From Liolophura sinensis (Eukaryota; Mollusca; Polyplacophora; Chitonida; Chitonidae), in NCBI RefSeq assembly GCF_032854445.1, contig NC_088300.1, positions 67,180,984 to 67,244,983 of the forward strand: a stretch of DNA of 64,000 nt, given 5' to 3'. Below, piece by piece: positions 1 through 13,480 of this stretch. A program made the translations under genes and the position numbers. The notes under the pieces are model-generated. The model searched no databases, had not been told where the DNA came from, and was given only the letters and a program-made list of their open reading frames with translations. Position 1 is the stretch's first letter. Every line of letters starts with the position of its first letter.

Positions 1-59
1 AAACAGCGCTGTCTAAGAGAAAAAGTAGAAAGTGCAATAATCTCTGATGGCAGAGGAGA

Positions 60-145
60 GAACAGTGGATGAATAGTGAAATGTGCTTGCCTTTCTATCG
101 CTGGGACACACAAGGCGCGGGTTCAAATCCGGTCTTGGACATAGT
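60..145 (+). other. tRNA-like remnant
   Basis: B-box-like GCGGGTTCAAATCCGGTC at 116-133. Upstream A-box is poor. It lies next to a SINE. Confidence 0.35.
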
Positions 146-217
146 TTGTACAGTTCCCCGCTTTCACTGATCGGTGTGACCTTGATGACAATAAGCAGTC
201 GACGCTGCTAGTCTTGA

Positions 218-562
218 GTGAGTGAGTGAGTGCTTGGGGTTTAACGTCGTACTCAACAATTTTTCAGTCATATGACGACGAAGGAATCATTAGGGTGCAT
301 GTACGTGTAATGTGCCTCCTTGTTGCAGGACGGATTTCCACCGCACTTTTATTTAGTGCTGCTTCACTGAGGCGACTTACCGAAGGCAAGTAAGGTGCCC
401 CGCCCGAGCCATTATACTGATACGGGTCAACCAGTCGTTGCACTATCCCCTTCATGCTGAACGCCAAGCGAGGAAGTTACAACTTCCTCTTTTAAAGTCT
501 TAGGTGTGACTCGATCAAGGATTGATCCTGGATCTACCGGTCCAGAAGCGGACGCTCTACCA
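218..562 (-). mobile_element. Second SINE family, nearly full length
   Basis: Starts with the (GAGT)n tail and CTTGGGGTTTAACGTCGTAC, and ends in a tRNA-like head (GTAGAGCGTCCGCTTC on the minus strand). It is flanked by GCTAGTCTTGA at 207-217 and 563-573. The family also occurs at 17987 and 42555. Confidence 0.9.
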
Positions 563-573
563 GCTAGTCTTGA

Positions 574-2746
574 TGTTTGCACATGTACATGGTGTGAAGA
601 CTTGTATGTCACATTGGGAAAGTTTGTTAGAAATTTGCCAATAATTAGTTATATATAGGACATGAGTAGTTACATAGGTGACAAGACTATAGTATACGTG
701 CTTGGTAAGCAAATGATTTATGTACAGATAAGACTTTGATTGCGTCATATAGATTAAAATGTCTGAAATCTAATAAATCTGTAACCAGATATTTTACTGT
801 AATATGGCTTTCCAATAAAACGCTGCGCAATCCACAGAACATTTAGGAAATGATAGGCTGCGTCCCAATATACATATTTATCCCCGTACGCTATACAAGA
901 AAAAAGCCTCCAGTATGGAAATTAAATCTCAATCATCGAATTTTTTGTCAGAGTTTAGCAGAACCCAGGCGTGTGGTATCTGTACAATCGACAGAATTCC
1001 ACTGTACAACTATATACGGAAGAATGTTAACACAATATTTACGTCGCTTTTGGACTGACAATTATCCCATACGGAACCGTGTTGGGATGAGTCAATGTGC
1101 CAAAGTGGCATTCGATATTTCCGACTAATGGGGGATTATGGAATACAGCTTAAGGTGAGCCATGTCTTTTGGATGCATCGATCTCAAGCGATATGGCTTA
1201 AGTATATACGGTAATGGCTTGGATCGTTTTTTCCCCATCTGTGTATAATTACGCGACCAGTAAAGTGAGCATTCCCATTATCGACAAAATGCAAAAACAG
1301 CATGAAAGGTGGAAATGTAAAAAGGTTTGGCAACTAGAAGCTGTCCATATACTACTTCGAAGTGTTCGATGACGTCTGGGATTTGTGTAAGAGTGTTGGC
1401 AACAGCAATGAAAGGCAATAAACGCCACATTGTTAGAACTGGTGACAATGCTACAACATTGGGTTGTAAACGAACTGATTAATTTATTGATTGGTTTATT
1501 GGTTCAGTGATTAATTAACTGTTGAATGGATTGATAAATCTGTAACCAGACACTTTATTGTAATATGTAAAATTATTGACTGATAGACTGATTATTGGTT
1601 GATTGATTCATTGATATGCTGAATGAGTGAATATGTGAATGAGAAAATGCGTGAGTTAGTGAGTGTGTGATTGGGTGAGTGGATGAGTGAGTGGGGGATT
1701 CAACTGTGGTTGGCTGTCAAAATGCACATATAACAAAGGAGGGACAGGACAAAAAATAACAGGACAAAAATACTATATAGACAGCAAAAACTATCTGTAT
1801 ATAAGAGACAAACAAATTAACAGTTGATATTGGTCAACACAGCTGTGATCTGAAGTGTTTTGGGGTTCTCTGCATCATTCGGTTCCGACCGTCTTGGCGA
1901 CATAAATTCGTTGGAAAACCTATATTTCATGCCTCAAGTCGATAAATATAATCGGTGACATTTTGTTTCCACACATTCCATAACCCACCAGTAGTGAATC
2001 TGTGTGATTTCACAATGCGCATGTTTGACCAGACGCTGTTTTCGCTAAAGGTGTCGACACAACTGGCGACCGACTGACTGCTCGTATCGGTCTTAGGGGA
2101 TCAGATGCTTTCAAGCCTACGCTGACTTTAGCGAGAACCACAGTGTTAATATCCTACTTATCAGTGTAATATCCATGTAACCGTAATGGGTCTGTCAGAT
2201 ATTCAAATTCTACAAATCACCACAGGGAATAATAGATCTTATGCCGTTTTCAGTGTTGTTCATATTTGTCATATTGCAGTTTATACAGTGTCATGTCCGT
2301 AATGCTTTAGCGGATTGTTAATGTTAGAGGATTTGTGGGTTGTTTTATTTATAATGGTTCACAGGGAACATTAACATTCCGTCAAGTTCTGCCATCTTCG
2401 TGTATTTATATAGTGTTAGCCTAAAACATTTACACCAATAAGTTATATTTACATATGCATATTACCTAAAAAAATAAAAATAAAAAAGACGGCCTTTTAT
2501 TGCCTAGCACGGTTTTTGCAGTACAGTAATGTATTGTATGAAGACAATTCATTGTAAGTATTTACAATGTGTTAAAATTTTTCATATACCGTTTTTATTG
2601 TTTACTTTTTGGCGGATTTGATAAGCACTGGGGAAAATATTTAGGCTATTTTATTATTTGTTCATTGTTGTCACTGCTTGTTAACAAGCAGGCACATTGC
2701 AGATATCTCCAAAGAAAACATTGATACTAGTATCATCAAAGCCATT
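574..2746. other. No gene seen; TGA/TGAT-rich low complexity at 1480-1700
   Basis: AT-rich sequence without convincing exons. A ~37 bp motif, AAATCTGTAACCAGATATTT, recurs at 771 and 1538. The 92-codon frame at 850 looks like chance. Confidence 0.5.
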
Positions 2747-2766
2747 ATATATATATATATATATAT
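2747..2766. repeat. (TA)10 microsatellite
   Basis: Short TA run directly left of a diverged SINE. Confidence 0.9.
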
Positions 2767-2779
2767 AGGTAACCTTAGC

Positions 2780-3175
2780 GATTCCGAGGCTGGAAATGAA
2801 CCAGCATCCCATGTGTCCTAACGCTTAAAAGACAAGAATCTTTACCACTTGAAACAGTTGTGTGGCGCCAACTATGTGTCCCACTGAGCAATTTTTCAGT
2901 TATATATGACGACAGGGAGTCATTAGGTGTGTGTGTACATACACTGTGTCTTCTTTTGGCAGGGCGAGTCCATGCAGCCGCTACTGAAGTATCATAGTCG
3001 AAGACACCTGTCATGACACCCCTCCCAGTCACATTATACTGACATGGGACCAACCAGTCCTGTTTCCTTGCTATAACCTCCCAGTGCTGAGCGTCAAGCA
3101 ACAAGTACCATTTTTATAGCCCTTGGTAGAACCCGACCTGGGTTTAATCCCTGACTTCGAGGCGGACGACTTACA
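2780..3175 (-). mobile_element. Diverged SINE of the second-family type
   Basis: Contains GAGCAATTTTTCAGTTATAT, ATATGACGACAGGGAGTCATT and CATTATACTGACATGGGACC, all recognisable against the copy at 218-562. A tRNA-like piece (2785-2860, minus strand) similar to 39165-39235 precedes it. Confidence 0.7.
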
Positions 3176-5214
3176 TTGAAGGTACTGTCATTATACTGTC
3201 AACCTACTCACGAAGTACAGTTTACTCTTGCTGTCAGACAAGCTGAAAGAGTTACAATGTAACAAAGTATATACTCTCAGCTTTGGTTAAGAAATAAAAG
3301 GTAGTTTGCCATGTTCAAATCACTCAGATAATGCACAGGAGACGGGAGTTGTCCACTGTTTGAGAATGAGGGCCTGCAAGTTTCATATTAACTAGATATC
3401 AATAATCACACTGTTTAATTGTTCAATCAAGCTTTATACCAAACCGCATTATAGCTAGATTTGACCTATAAATCGCTTAATCAAGCTTTGCTGCACTGAA
3501 TTTAGAAGCAATTCCGAGGAGCAATTTAAAGGGCTTTCCCATGAGTCTAAACAGTATCGACATCGGATTCACCGAGTGGGAACGTGTTGCCTAGAAGTCT
3601 GCTAACTGTTATTGACTTATACTGTTACACTTGACTTTGTTTGGTGGTGGTCTGGAGTATTGACGTGATGATCGAGGGGAGTCTGACTCGTACATTTCCA
3701 CCCGGGTTGACAGTGCCGCATTATGCAAAGGTGTGGGATAACTTTGGTGTTGAACCTGATTAAAACCAACCCCAAACGAATCCAACATAATTTCTATTCG
3801 GATAAACATAAAAGTATGAAATAAATGTGGATTTATTGTGTATGAAAACAAAAGAAAGTGTATATTTATTTGTTATTTTTTATTAATTATATAGGTGTCT
3901 GACAGCATAATTAGTAACGTTTCATTTATATGTGACGCCTGTCAGGTTTAAGGATTGGAAATAAAGAGGAAACTCCAACTGGGAAAGTACAAGTCACTAT
4001 GTGTTTTACAAACCACCAAACGTAGTGCTGAATTCGAACCAGATGCGATACATTTGACTTGACCGCTCATAGTTTGTAGTAAGGAGGGTGCTGTACACGA
4101 CTGTGGAAGTCAGCGATGTGTTTAATGTGTTAGAATGTTGTCCAGGGTGAATGGGAAATTTTGTTTGCTCGAATTTTCTCATTAGTATTTACAAATGTAT
4201 AATATTCACCGGCATGCATGTAATCACAGAATGCGATACCGTGACTATGCAGTATAAAATTGATTACATGGTATTCCCAATAAAGCGCTGATGTCATTGC
4301 TAAAGATGCATCGACCAGCAAAGCTACATAAGCCTGTTGTGATCAAATCTGGAAGCACAGTGGTGTATTAAAGGCAGTGGGGGCCGATGAAGCAATGCAG
4401 ATAGGGTACCCTTTAGTCTTAACTGTGAAAACAAAACCCAATAATTCTGAAATATGTTCTCCAGTGGAAATATGGTTTCCAGACTAAAACATATTATATA
4501 CATTCAGCTCTATTACATGTTCTTTGCTGCCCAGCAAATGCCGTTATCAAGTTAAGGACCGGCAGTCTAACTATGAAACACGAAAACAAATGACACCCTT
4601 TCCATGGTAATGTGTGTTAATGTAAAGTAGCCTACTTGTTAGCGGTATGTCGGTAGAACTGATCGTGTATGCCGGCTTTTGCAGTGAACACAAATTGTGT
4701 AAAATATATTGTTTGCTCGCATTAATCCATCAAGTAATCGCAATCGGCAGCAGCAGAAATGTTTCCACTTGCCTTATATAGGTTGTACATTGCTCATATT
4801 CAAACACACACACAAAAAAGAATCCCGGTGGTTATCCAATAAATCAGTCGCTCATACCATTTCTGGGCTAGCAGTCATATTTATCTAGTTTGTCCGTGGT
4901 CATTTGTCAGTCAATTCACACAGCGTATGATTGTATAACAAAAGAAAATAGTATAGACTCGAAGCGGACGGAAAGTTGCATGGTCCAACATTCCCCGAAT
5001 CCCTTGTCAAAGGCTGCCAGCTGTCTAGTTCTGCTTTGATTCTTGATTATGAAACATGTACAGCATATTTGTTCAGACGACTCAGTATTTATGTCAACAT
5101 GGATAGATTGAATATGGTAGCTGCTTTATGCCATATCGTATCCAAAGTGATACACGGGCACGTTTATACTGAGGTCCGAGAATATGGATATATGTTTACA
5201 ATGGCACAGTGCTG
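3176..5214. other. No gene or clear repeat seen
   Basis: AT-rich spacer; the small frames (60-93 codons) show no recognisable domain. Confidence 0.5.
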
Positions 5215-5590
5215 GTACTGTGGTAAGATGGCACGATTGACTATGGATCGATGGTAAAGTGGCATAATAGTACAATAGGGTGATGATGATACAATAATAC
5301 GGCGGCCCCATGGCATAATGGTACAATGGTACCATGATACAATGACACAGCGGTACAATGACACAGCGGTACAATGACACGATGATACAGTGACACAACG
5401 GTACAATACTACGATAGACCAATGTCAAAGCGGTACAATGGCACGACGATACAATGACACAACGTTGCAAATGCCACGATGGCCCAATATCACAGCGGTA
5501 CAATGACACGAGGGTACAATGGCACGATGGTACATGGTATCATGACATGTTGGTACAACGGAATGGTGGCACAATGACGCAGTGATGCCG
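5215..5590. repeat. Degenerate GGTACAATGACAC minisatellite
   Basis: A loose ~17 bp unit (GGTACAATGACACAGC and variants) repeated about 20 times. Minus-strand frames of 80-127 codons over it (CHCTA.SLYRCVIV-type repeats) are repeat translations. Confidence 0.85.
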
Positions 5591-5615
5591 TTACCAGTTC
5601 TTCTGGCATCCTTTA

Positions 5616-5881
5616 TTTGATTTATTTATTTGTTTTTGTTTTATGCCGTACTCAAGAATATTTCACCTATACGACGGCGGCCAGCATTATGGTGGGTGGA
5701 AACCGGGCAGAGCCCGGGGGAAACCCACGACCATCCACAGGTTGCCGACAGACCTTCCCACGTACGGCCGGAGAGGAAGCCAGTATGAGCTGGACTTGAA
5801 CTCACAATGACCGCATTGGTGAGAGACTCCTGGGTCATTACGCTGCGCTAGCGCGCTAACCAACTGAGCCACGGAGGCCCC
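5616..5881 (-). mobile_element. Full-length tRNA-derived SINE with 13 bp duplication
   Basis: The tail is on the left and the tRNA-like head (GGGGGCCTCCGTGGCTCAG on the minus strand) on the right. Perfect target-site duplication CTGGCATCCTTTA at 5603-5615 and 5882-5894. The small open frames inside are SINE sequence, not genes. Confidence 0.95.
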
Positions 5882-5894
5882 CTGGCATCCTTTA

Positions 5895-7289
5895 ACACTT
5901 AGCCTCAGCTAAGATGTAACCAGTAGGCCAACTTGATCATGTATAAACTGTGTATACATGTAGACGTACAGGTCACTGGTAACGTTGTCACGCCATAGGG
6001 GACATACAATTCATCTACAAGTGATGGAAATGCACGGAAGAAAAGAACGAGTTAAACATATTTATTACGAATTTTCGTGAAACTCAGCACAATCATGTTC
6101 TTGAAAATATCCACCATAGTGGTCCCTAGTGCGAAAATTGTTTAATTTTCAGAGTCGTACCGAAACTAATTTTCCAGCGCTAATTTAATTTACCTGCTTT
6201 TTCGTTTTCCACGTAACTCCGGCATCTTCTTGACGTCAGACAGTCCTTGGCTGACGATAACATTCCCCCCACAAGGACCAAGCCGAGAGGAGAAATAACT
6301 CCCGACTCCTGCCCAGGCTCAGTGCCCGTGGGGGCCCCGTGACCTCCATCCCCACCACTTAGCACACAGGAGTGTGTTGGCGTGGTCGCTGTGAGGATTT
6401 CAGTCCGTGGGCCCGAAAAAAAAAAGAACTGAAAAAAAAGGTTATTCTAAGATGCTAGAAAGCACCTTAGAACGAAGTAAGCGTTATGGTGGCATACATG
6501 TAGGTCTCGAAGTAGGCGTGAGTACAGCCCTCATGGTGAGTCGGGTGGACACAGAACTGTCCCCAATCCACCTAAGTTACAGCCAGTACTGAAGGTAGGG
6601 AGGCACAGGTACCGTATTTATACTCCCCGAGCAGGGCTAAGCTCAGCAGATTTTTACCGATGTCGCTGTGTTGTGCAATACCCAAAAGAGAACACCGGTG
6701 AGGCGCGGCAGGGTTTAATCCAAATGCGGAAAAGGGGACAAATTTCGTACATAATTTCAGTTTTGCAACACCAGGTATTACTGAGAATATCTCACAGTAT
6801 TGCAAAAGTTCTTTTGAAAAGAAAGTTTATATACATAAAGATGGAAAATGAATAAAAGAAATCCAGTGGATCTGAGCGACCGGTACAAACCCTCATCTCG
6901 ATTATGACAAGACAGGTATTCAGTAACGGCGCGACATCAAGCCTGATCACATGATATCAATCTGTGTCAGCATTTCTGTAAAGAAAAAAAAGCACATGAC
7001 AAACTGTTGAATTGTGAAATCGATCTTGATAACACGTGCCCTATGTTTATTGTACGTGGCGTGTAACCGTATACAGACTTACAAATTGACAATAATCCAC
7101 ACAAAAGCGTGACAGTTTTTTCAGTGCGTATTTGCAGTACATTATACCAGTGATTTGCAAGTCAGCTATATTTGTACGTCTGTGAGGGGTAAATTTTCTT
7201 ATTGAGAAAGCGACCAGAATGAGTTAAGGCATAACATGTGCTTCACATGTGTATTTAGATAATATTGTACCTTTGTATGTAGATGATGA
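5895..7289. other. No gene assigned; GC-richer patch 6180-6650
   Basis: The patch 6180-6400 is CpG-containing and ends on the minus strand in AAAGCAG|GTAAAT, a fair donor, but none of its frames is recognisable. GTACTGAAGGTAGGGAGGCA at ~6586 has a near copy at ~10455. Confidence 0.4.
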
Positions 7290-7303
7290 TTAATGGTTCA
7301 TTG

Positions 7304-7474
7304 GTGCGGTCGCTGTGAGTTCAGCTCATGCTGGCTTCCTCTCCGGCAACCTGCGGATGGTCGTGGGCTTCCCCCGGGCTCTGGCCGGTTTCCACCCACC
7401 ATAATGCTGGCCGCGGTCGTATAGGTGAAATATTCTTGAGTACGGCGTAAACACCAATCAAATAAATCAATACG
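7304..7474 (+). mobile_element. 5'-truncated SINE with 14 bp duplication
   Basis: It begins within the body (GTGCGGTCGCTGTGAG). It is flanked by TTAATGGTTCATTG at 7290-7303 and 7475-7488. Confidence 0.95.
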
Positions 7475-7488
7475 TTAATGGTTCATTG

Positions 7489-9316
7489 AGTTGATTTGTG
7501 TATTACGCTGTACACGAAACACATTTTTTTTCAGTTATATTCCAGAGGTGAGAGGCATCGCAAGACATGACTTTATGTAACGCTGCCTCATTTAAACAAC
7601 GCGTTGATATATTTGTCAGTAAAATCCAGATATGATATGGTTCCAATATTCAGTATGACCTGTATATTATATATACCCAGCCAATATTATTAAATGCATG
7701 GTTACTCAGTCACAGGATATGGAGCATATAGTATCAGTAACCACGATATTGTGCGAGACACCAGCCCAACGCAATATAAAGGTTACTGACACAATATATT
7801 TCCGCAACCGTCACTGAGTAACCGTGTTACAAATTTACCCTGCAAAAGAACCAGCACAAGGTTCAGCACAGAATTCTGATGTATCTAAAGGAAATGACCT
7901 AGTCAACAGACCCACATGGCATCGGCCATAAGATACAGGAGTATTCGTGACAAAACTGAAAAACAGTCAAGAATTATGTTAAACTAAACTTGACCTACGT
8001 CGAAGACAGTTTTGTGAAACATATTCCTGTTACATTTTCAGTAGTGAGAGAGAAGAGGAGTGGCGTGTTGGTGTGTAACGTCAAACAAGGGAATTAGCAA
8101 GACAGGCTTACAGTTTCTGGCGCGATCCGACAATACACATACACATAGACCAATGAGGTCGAATCATTGACTCGTTCAAACATGTGGTTGTAATGTAGTT
8201 TTAAGCCAGGATGTTCATAAAGCACGTGGCGAGATGCGGTGACCTACCCAGTCCTCTGTCTGGTTTCATCCGCCTAAAACACGTCATATGCAGCCGTAAA
8301 TGAATAAATAAATCATTTCCACGTATATATTTTCGCTAATTAGAAAAAAGTATGATATAGTTCATACATAAGTCTTGCACTTTTATTAATACTGCTTCTA
8401 CAAAAGATCCGGCAATATACTTGTATATCGGTTGAGATCACCATTAACGATTCCTTAGAGGAACATGACTCCACAACCGTGGAAGTTTGATTACCGTGCT
8501 CTGTAGGCCTGTCTTGTCTTGAAGGTTTTGTATTGCAGTACAAATGACGCATAGCGGACTTTTTATTTTCCCCTATGCTTGGAAAATCCAACAAGTACTG
8601 TTTGAAAAGCAAAGGTAATTTCCGTTTCGAAATACAGGCCTTGCTGGGCACAGCTTGAGTCTGTTGTGGAAGTTAAAAAAAAACAGATTGTGGCTTCTTA
8701 CAGTCTATTTCTTTTAGAGAGTCGCCTATTTTGTCGCCTAGCTGTCTGTGAGAGAGTCTTTCTCGCTACCAAAATTGCCTCTCGTCAGTGAGACGTAACA
8801 ACATAAACTCTAAACATTGATATGTTTGAAGTTTACGTTAATACAAGGAAAATGAAGTTAGAACACTTTTTCTAATTCATAATTCATGAAAGTCCATAAG
8901 CTCGGTTTCAACGGCAAGACCCCATTGCCTCCAGTGACGTCATAATTATTAAAAACACCGGTGGGATGCTGGACATGGGGCGAGTTTAACATGTTTTGAC
9001 AAAGGGTGACACCAGTTACCTGAACTGCTAGCAATTTTACTCTAATATAACTTTATTAAATGAATTTCATTTTATCTGTTGTAGTATATATCACGCCAGT
9101 ATGGTTTTAGAGCCACATATTAGGAAATTTTATTATGAAAAACAATGTAGCCTATTCGCTGAGAGTGTAGTGTAGGCTGTGTTACTACGTGGAGTTTGTT
9201 CTAACCGCATGTTGGTGCACTTAATGTCAAACAAATTACTCTCCACGCCCATTCCCCAGCTTGCCACTTGTTTTTGAATAATTATGGCGTCAACTGAGGT
9301 AATGAGTTCTTGGGGT
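7489..9316. other. No gene or repeat seen
   Basis: AT-rich spacer. The 103-codon minus frame at 8340-8651 is not recognised. Confidence 0.5.
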
Positions 9317-9330
9317 CGAAACGGAGCTTA

Positions 9331-9600
9331 TTTATTTATTTATTTATTTATTTATTTGATTGGTGTTTTACACCGTACTCAAGAATATTTCACTTATACG
9401 ACGGCGGCCAGCATTATGGTGGGTGGAAACCGGGCAGAGCCCGGGGGACCATCCGCAGGTTGCTGCCTGATCTTCCCACGTACGGCCGGAGAGGAAGCCA
9501 GCATGAGCTGGACTTGAGCTCACAGTGACCGCATAGGTCAGAGACTCCTGGGTCATTACGCTGCGCTAGCGCGCTAACCGACTGAGCCACGGAGGCCCCC
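9331..9600 (-). mobile_element. Full-length tRNA-derived SINE
   Basis: Long (TTTA)n tail on the left, complete head on the right. Flanks CGAAACGGAGCTTA (9317) and CGAAAAGGAACTTA (9601) are a slightly diverged duplication. It lacks about 11 bases after GCCCGGGGGA relative to other copies. Confidence 0.94.
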
Positions 9601-10100
9601 CGAAAAGGAACTTACGCAGTTTAACATTCCGAATTAGAAAAAGTGTTCTAACTCGATTTTCTCTGGAAGAATATGGACTTCCAACATATCCATGTGTACA
9701 GCTTGTGTTGTTGCGTATCACTGGCTAAGGGCAAGTTTGGTGGCGAGTAAGACTGATTTTACAGACAGATGAATATAGGCGACCCTCTAAAAGAAATAGA
9801 CTATAGTCGTGATTTGCCTTACAACAGAGGGCGTTTTAAATGCAAGCTCTAGAAGTTTGGGCGATAAGGAAAGAAGTAATGTATCAACATGCCTTCTGCT
9901 TTATACCTTGCACAATAGCCATTCGAATCAGACAAATCGTCTATCCTCCCGATGCAACTGACGGGTATGTACATTCTACAGTTCTGGCCTGGACAAATCC
10001 CCTCTGTTTGTGGTCAGCGTCCCTAGGGTAGGGGATTGTGAGGAGGAGTGGGGGTGGGGGTGGGGGATGTGGTGGAAGCGGCGCCCGTTTATTTTGTGAG

Positions 10101-10217
10101 CTTGATAAGAGCGCTCTCTACAACCTCGCCTCCGTGTTCTCTCCAAGCATTCAGCCCGGCGAACTAGAATCAGCTCTAATGCCCTCCTCACCTGACGGCA
10201 CTGATGAGATGTCATAG
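10101..10217 (+). CDS. Possible C-terminal exon with RhoGAP-like motif
   Basis: 38 codons and a TAG, reading LDKSALYNLASVFSPSIQPG and then ESALMPSSPDGTDEMS. It follows a T-rich stretch ending TTTTGTGAG (possible acceptor). The NLA-x-VF-x-P segment resembles the conserved helix of RhoGAP domains (NLAxVFGP). No upstream exons of such a gene were found in the window, so it may be a fragment or chance. Confidence 0.3.
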   Translation, partial: LDKSALYNLASVFSPSIQPGELESALMPSSPDGTDEMS

Positions 10218-11769
10218 AACTAACATCCAGATAAAACCCAGCAAAAAGAAAAGAAAAAAAACATCGTATAACTTCTTCAAGTGTTATACGTGTTTAAAAG
10301 TTTGATAACTTGTTTAGTTCACGTAATGATTTTTACGCTGTTAATTTTGTCTTTGATTAAGCTCACGTTTTCTTCATCGTTTTTGTGTAATTTATTCGTG
10401 TCACTCAGCCAGCTTTGGACGTATTTGCGTCACGGTGGAAAGGGACTTTAGTAGCCAGTAGTGAAGGTAGGGAGTCACAGGTGAAATGTATGCCTGTACA
10501 TGATAAATATGTGTATAATAACTATATGCCATATTTTGTCACATGTTGTACACATAGGAATTGTGTACACTAAGCACGCACTCGATGGCTTTTTTGTTTG
10601 TCTGGTGATACTTGTTAGCAACTGACTGCTATGTAAAATTACACTCCTGGCGAAAGCAGGCTATTAAGCGCGTCAGAACAAAATTGCTGTGGACGTTTAC
10701 GCCTGTTTCCAATCCTCTTCTGAACTAATTAACTATGGTTAACTTATTTGTTGTGTTAACGTCAGGATTGGCTGTTGGACGAAATTATGCCAGATACGCA
10801 GTATATAAATGACACCATCAACATTACGATCAAATCTCACTCATGCATTTGACCTGACGAAAGTATCGATGTTAATGACGTAAACAGCTCTCTTCATTCT
10901 TCGTTCTCAAGGTAGAGTCCCACTATTATATATACCTGTCCAATTAAGACAGCTGATAGACACGAGATGTCCGGGGAATGCTTTAGTCGCTAACTATAGA
11001 TGTTGCCGACCTATACATCATTTAGTTTGCTGTCGAGAGACGTATGTCTGTGCTAACAGACATGCAAAGTTTTAATTAAGCAGGACTCTCTAAGGCTCAG
11101 GACGTTGAAACTCGGGCTCCCACAGACTGTCAGATTCATGGCCAATGAAATTGCTAGTTTGAGTAGAGTTACGCGGCTATGAATACGGCGCCTTTAAATC
11201 AGCAGAAAAGATTTATTCGTGCATTCCTGTTTCCACCAGCCATTATTCGTAAAATAAAATAAATCCAATAAATTTAATCAGGCTGACTTGTCTAATAGCT
11301 ATATAGTGTAGTACTACAATACTGGAACTTAGCGTAGGTCCGGAAGGGACACTATTTAGCGAAAATATAAGGAGTTTGTTTTAAACGTTGATTTATTGAA
11401 AAAGTACACAATACTCCATAGGCTTGTAGAGTGTAGTATATAACTATAAAGGGAGTTTTCGTAAATCCACAGAGACAACATGAAGAGAATAATTGTACAG
11501 TGGTGGATGTTTATGTGTATTGTAAATGACTGAGCTAATCTAGCCACCGCTAAGCAGATTGCTTCATCGTTGACACCATTTCCGAAATATACCATTGGCG
11601 GAAAATATTCATACAAGTGAAAGGTAATTAAAAGGTATAAAATATACATCAAAAATGACAATTCTTGTAAATAATTTTTGGGCATAAGTTTCTTTATTTC
11701 CGTTGAAACCCGCTTTATCTTTGTTCTCGATTTTGTTTGCCTGTATCTTTGAACCCTTTTTGCAGTCTT
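10218..11769. other. No gene seen before the tandem triplication
   Basis: AT-rich spacer. The minus frame at 11356-11685 (109 codons) is not recognised. Confidence 0.5.
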
Positions 11770-12699
11770 GACAGAGTGAGAGCGCCAGACTGCCAGCTAC
11801 GAAGATCGAGCTCTTCACACATACCGTCACTTTTGTAAGAAAACATGGAAATATTATCTCAGTTTATGGCAGGTAAAATCAGATGTCCGTGAGTTCTGGT
11901 ATAAATCGGAAACATTTCCGGGAAACGTCCGTACTGCTGCAACTTTCATAGCTCACAATCACCCTGTGTATACAATACTGCATGGTGATCAACCTTCTTT
12001 AGCAGTCAAAATCAATAGATATTTCTAACGCAGGAAACGAAGAAAAAAATCAATTCTCCATTGGCACAAAGTTCGAAGACATAAACAAAAAATGAATTTC
12101 CTTTAAGGCCTTTTTCAGAAAGTGATTTTTTGGCAACGGGAAATATTTAAACATCACGCACATTCGCTTACCGTCGCCAGAAAACTGAAATTTCAATGGC
12201 TATTACGGTTCATTTGAATTACTCTGGTCAAAATCCATTCTTTCCCAGGTGTCATTAGATTCATTGAATTCTACAATCGAAAAGCCAACAACACAAACGG
12301 CCTCCGGGAAAACTGTTCCCTCCGCCTTTTCCTTAGTCTGTATTGAACATTCTCGCTGTTTTCCAATTTAGCCTGAGGATTATTTTAAGCTATTCAATTA
12401 TTTATCCCTGATCGGCTGGTAAGGCAAAAGTTGCTTCTCAAATAGACGTGTTAAGTCGAGGAGATTGTCGAGTTAAGGCGCAGTGCAGCCAATACACCGA
12501 AGGAACAAAACCGTGGAGTTCCTGGCATACACATGTGTTACATATATAGCGCGCTTAAATTACCTCTCTTCAGCATAAAAGGTGAGTATCTGACGATTGC
12601 TGGAAGATATATCTGTACCCAGTCCTGTAAACGAATGGGTAACTCTTCCTCTGGAGCAATTGACACATCGTACAATTGTTTGGAGTTGCAACATGCTTT

Positions 12700-13480
12700 A
12701 AAGGAACACACTCACCGACAATTAACATAATAAATAACTAAAGAAACACACTTACCAGCCAACAACCCGATCAGCCATCAGTTTAAAGATCACACTTACC
12801 AACCTATATTAAACCATTCACAAATTTAAGGAGCACTCTAACCAGCTAAAGCAAGCAACTTACCCTTAAATTAAGGAACACAATCACCAACAAAAAAATT
12901 GTTTGAGGAATACACCCACCAACCATTTATCAAACTAACCATATATGTAGTCACTCGGTGGACAGTTTATGTTATGGATTTCAATGGATTAACCCAGACA
13001 TAGAGTGAACGTTGTTGCTTTAAATTAAGTCGTAAATTGGAGAATCATCCACTGTGATTATTTCTAAATCGCTTTAGATCAAACTCCCTATTTTTTTAGG
13101 GTATATGCTTGTTGGCATCGTATATGTGATTTTTCATTTTGAAGTTCGCCGTAACAGGTATAGATTCGGTGTCTCCAGTTTCTCAGGCAACATCCGAATA
13201 TATCCCGAAGCCATAACCACACGACAATCCAACCAGCCATTAATTTAAGGAATACAGTCACCAACCACCAATCTAACAACCCATAACTTTACGGAACAAT
13301 TTCACCTGCTGAACCAACTGACTATGAATTCAAAGAACATAGTTACCAATCAACCATCCGACCTCTCATAAATTTAAGGAACATTCTCACCAGCTGAACC
13401 CACCGACCTTTGAACTGAGCAACACACACCTCAACCAACCATCCAACTAACCCTTATTTTAAGGAACATTGTTCATCCCT
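12700..13480. repeat. ACCAACCATCCAACC / TTTAAGGAACAC degenerate repeat
   Basis: A ~35-45 bp loose unit in tandem copy A. Shorter counterparts lie at 18380-18560 (copy B) and 23870-24150 (copy C), so the repeat predates or accompanied the triplication. Confidence 0.7.

Noticed and set aside
5126-5509. 127- and 80-codon minus-strand frames with repeated cysteine/histidine phrases
   Set aside because: Translation of the degenerate GGTACAATGACAC repeat, not a zinc-finger or other protein.
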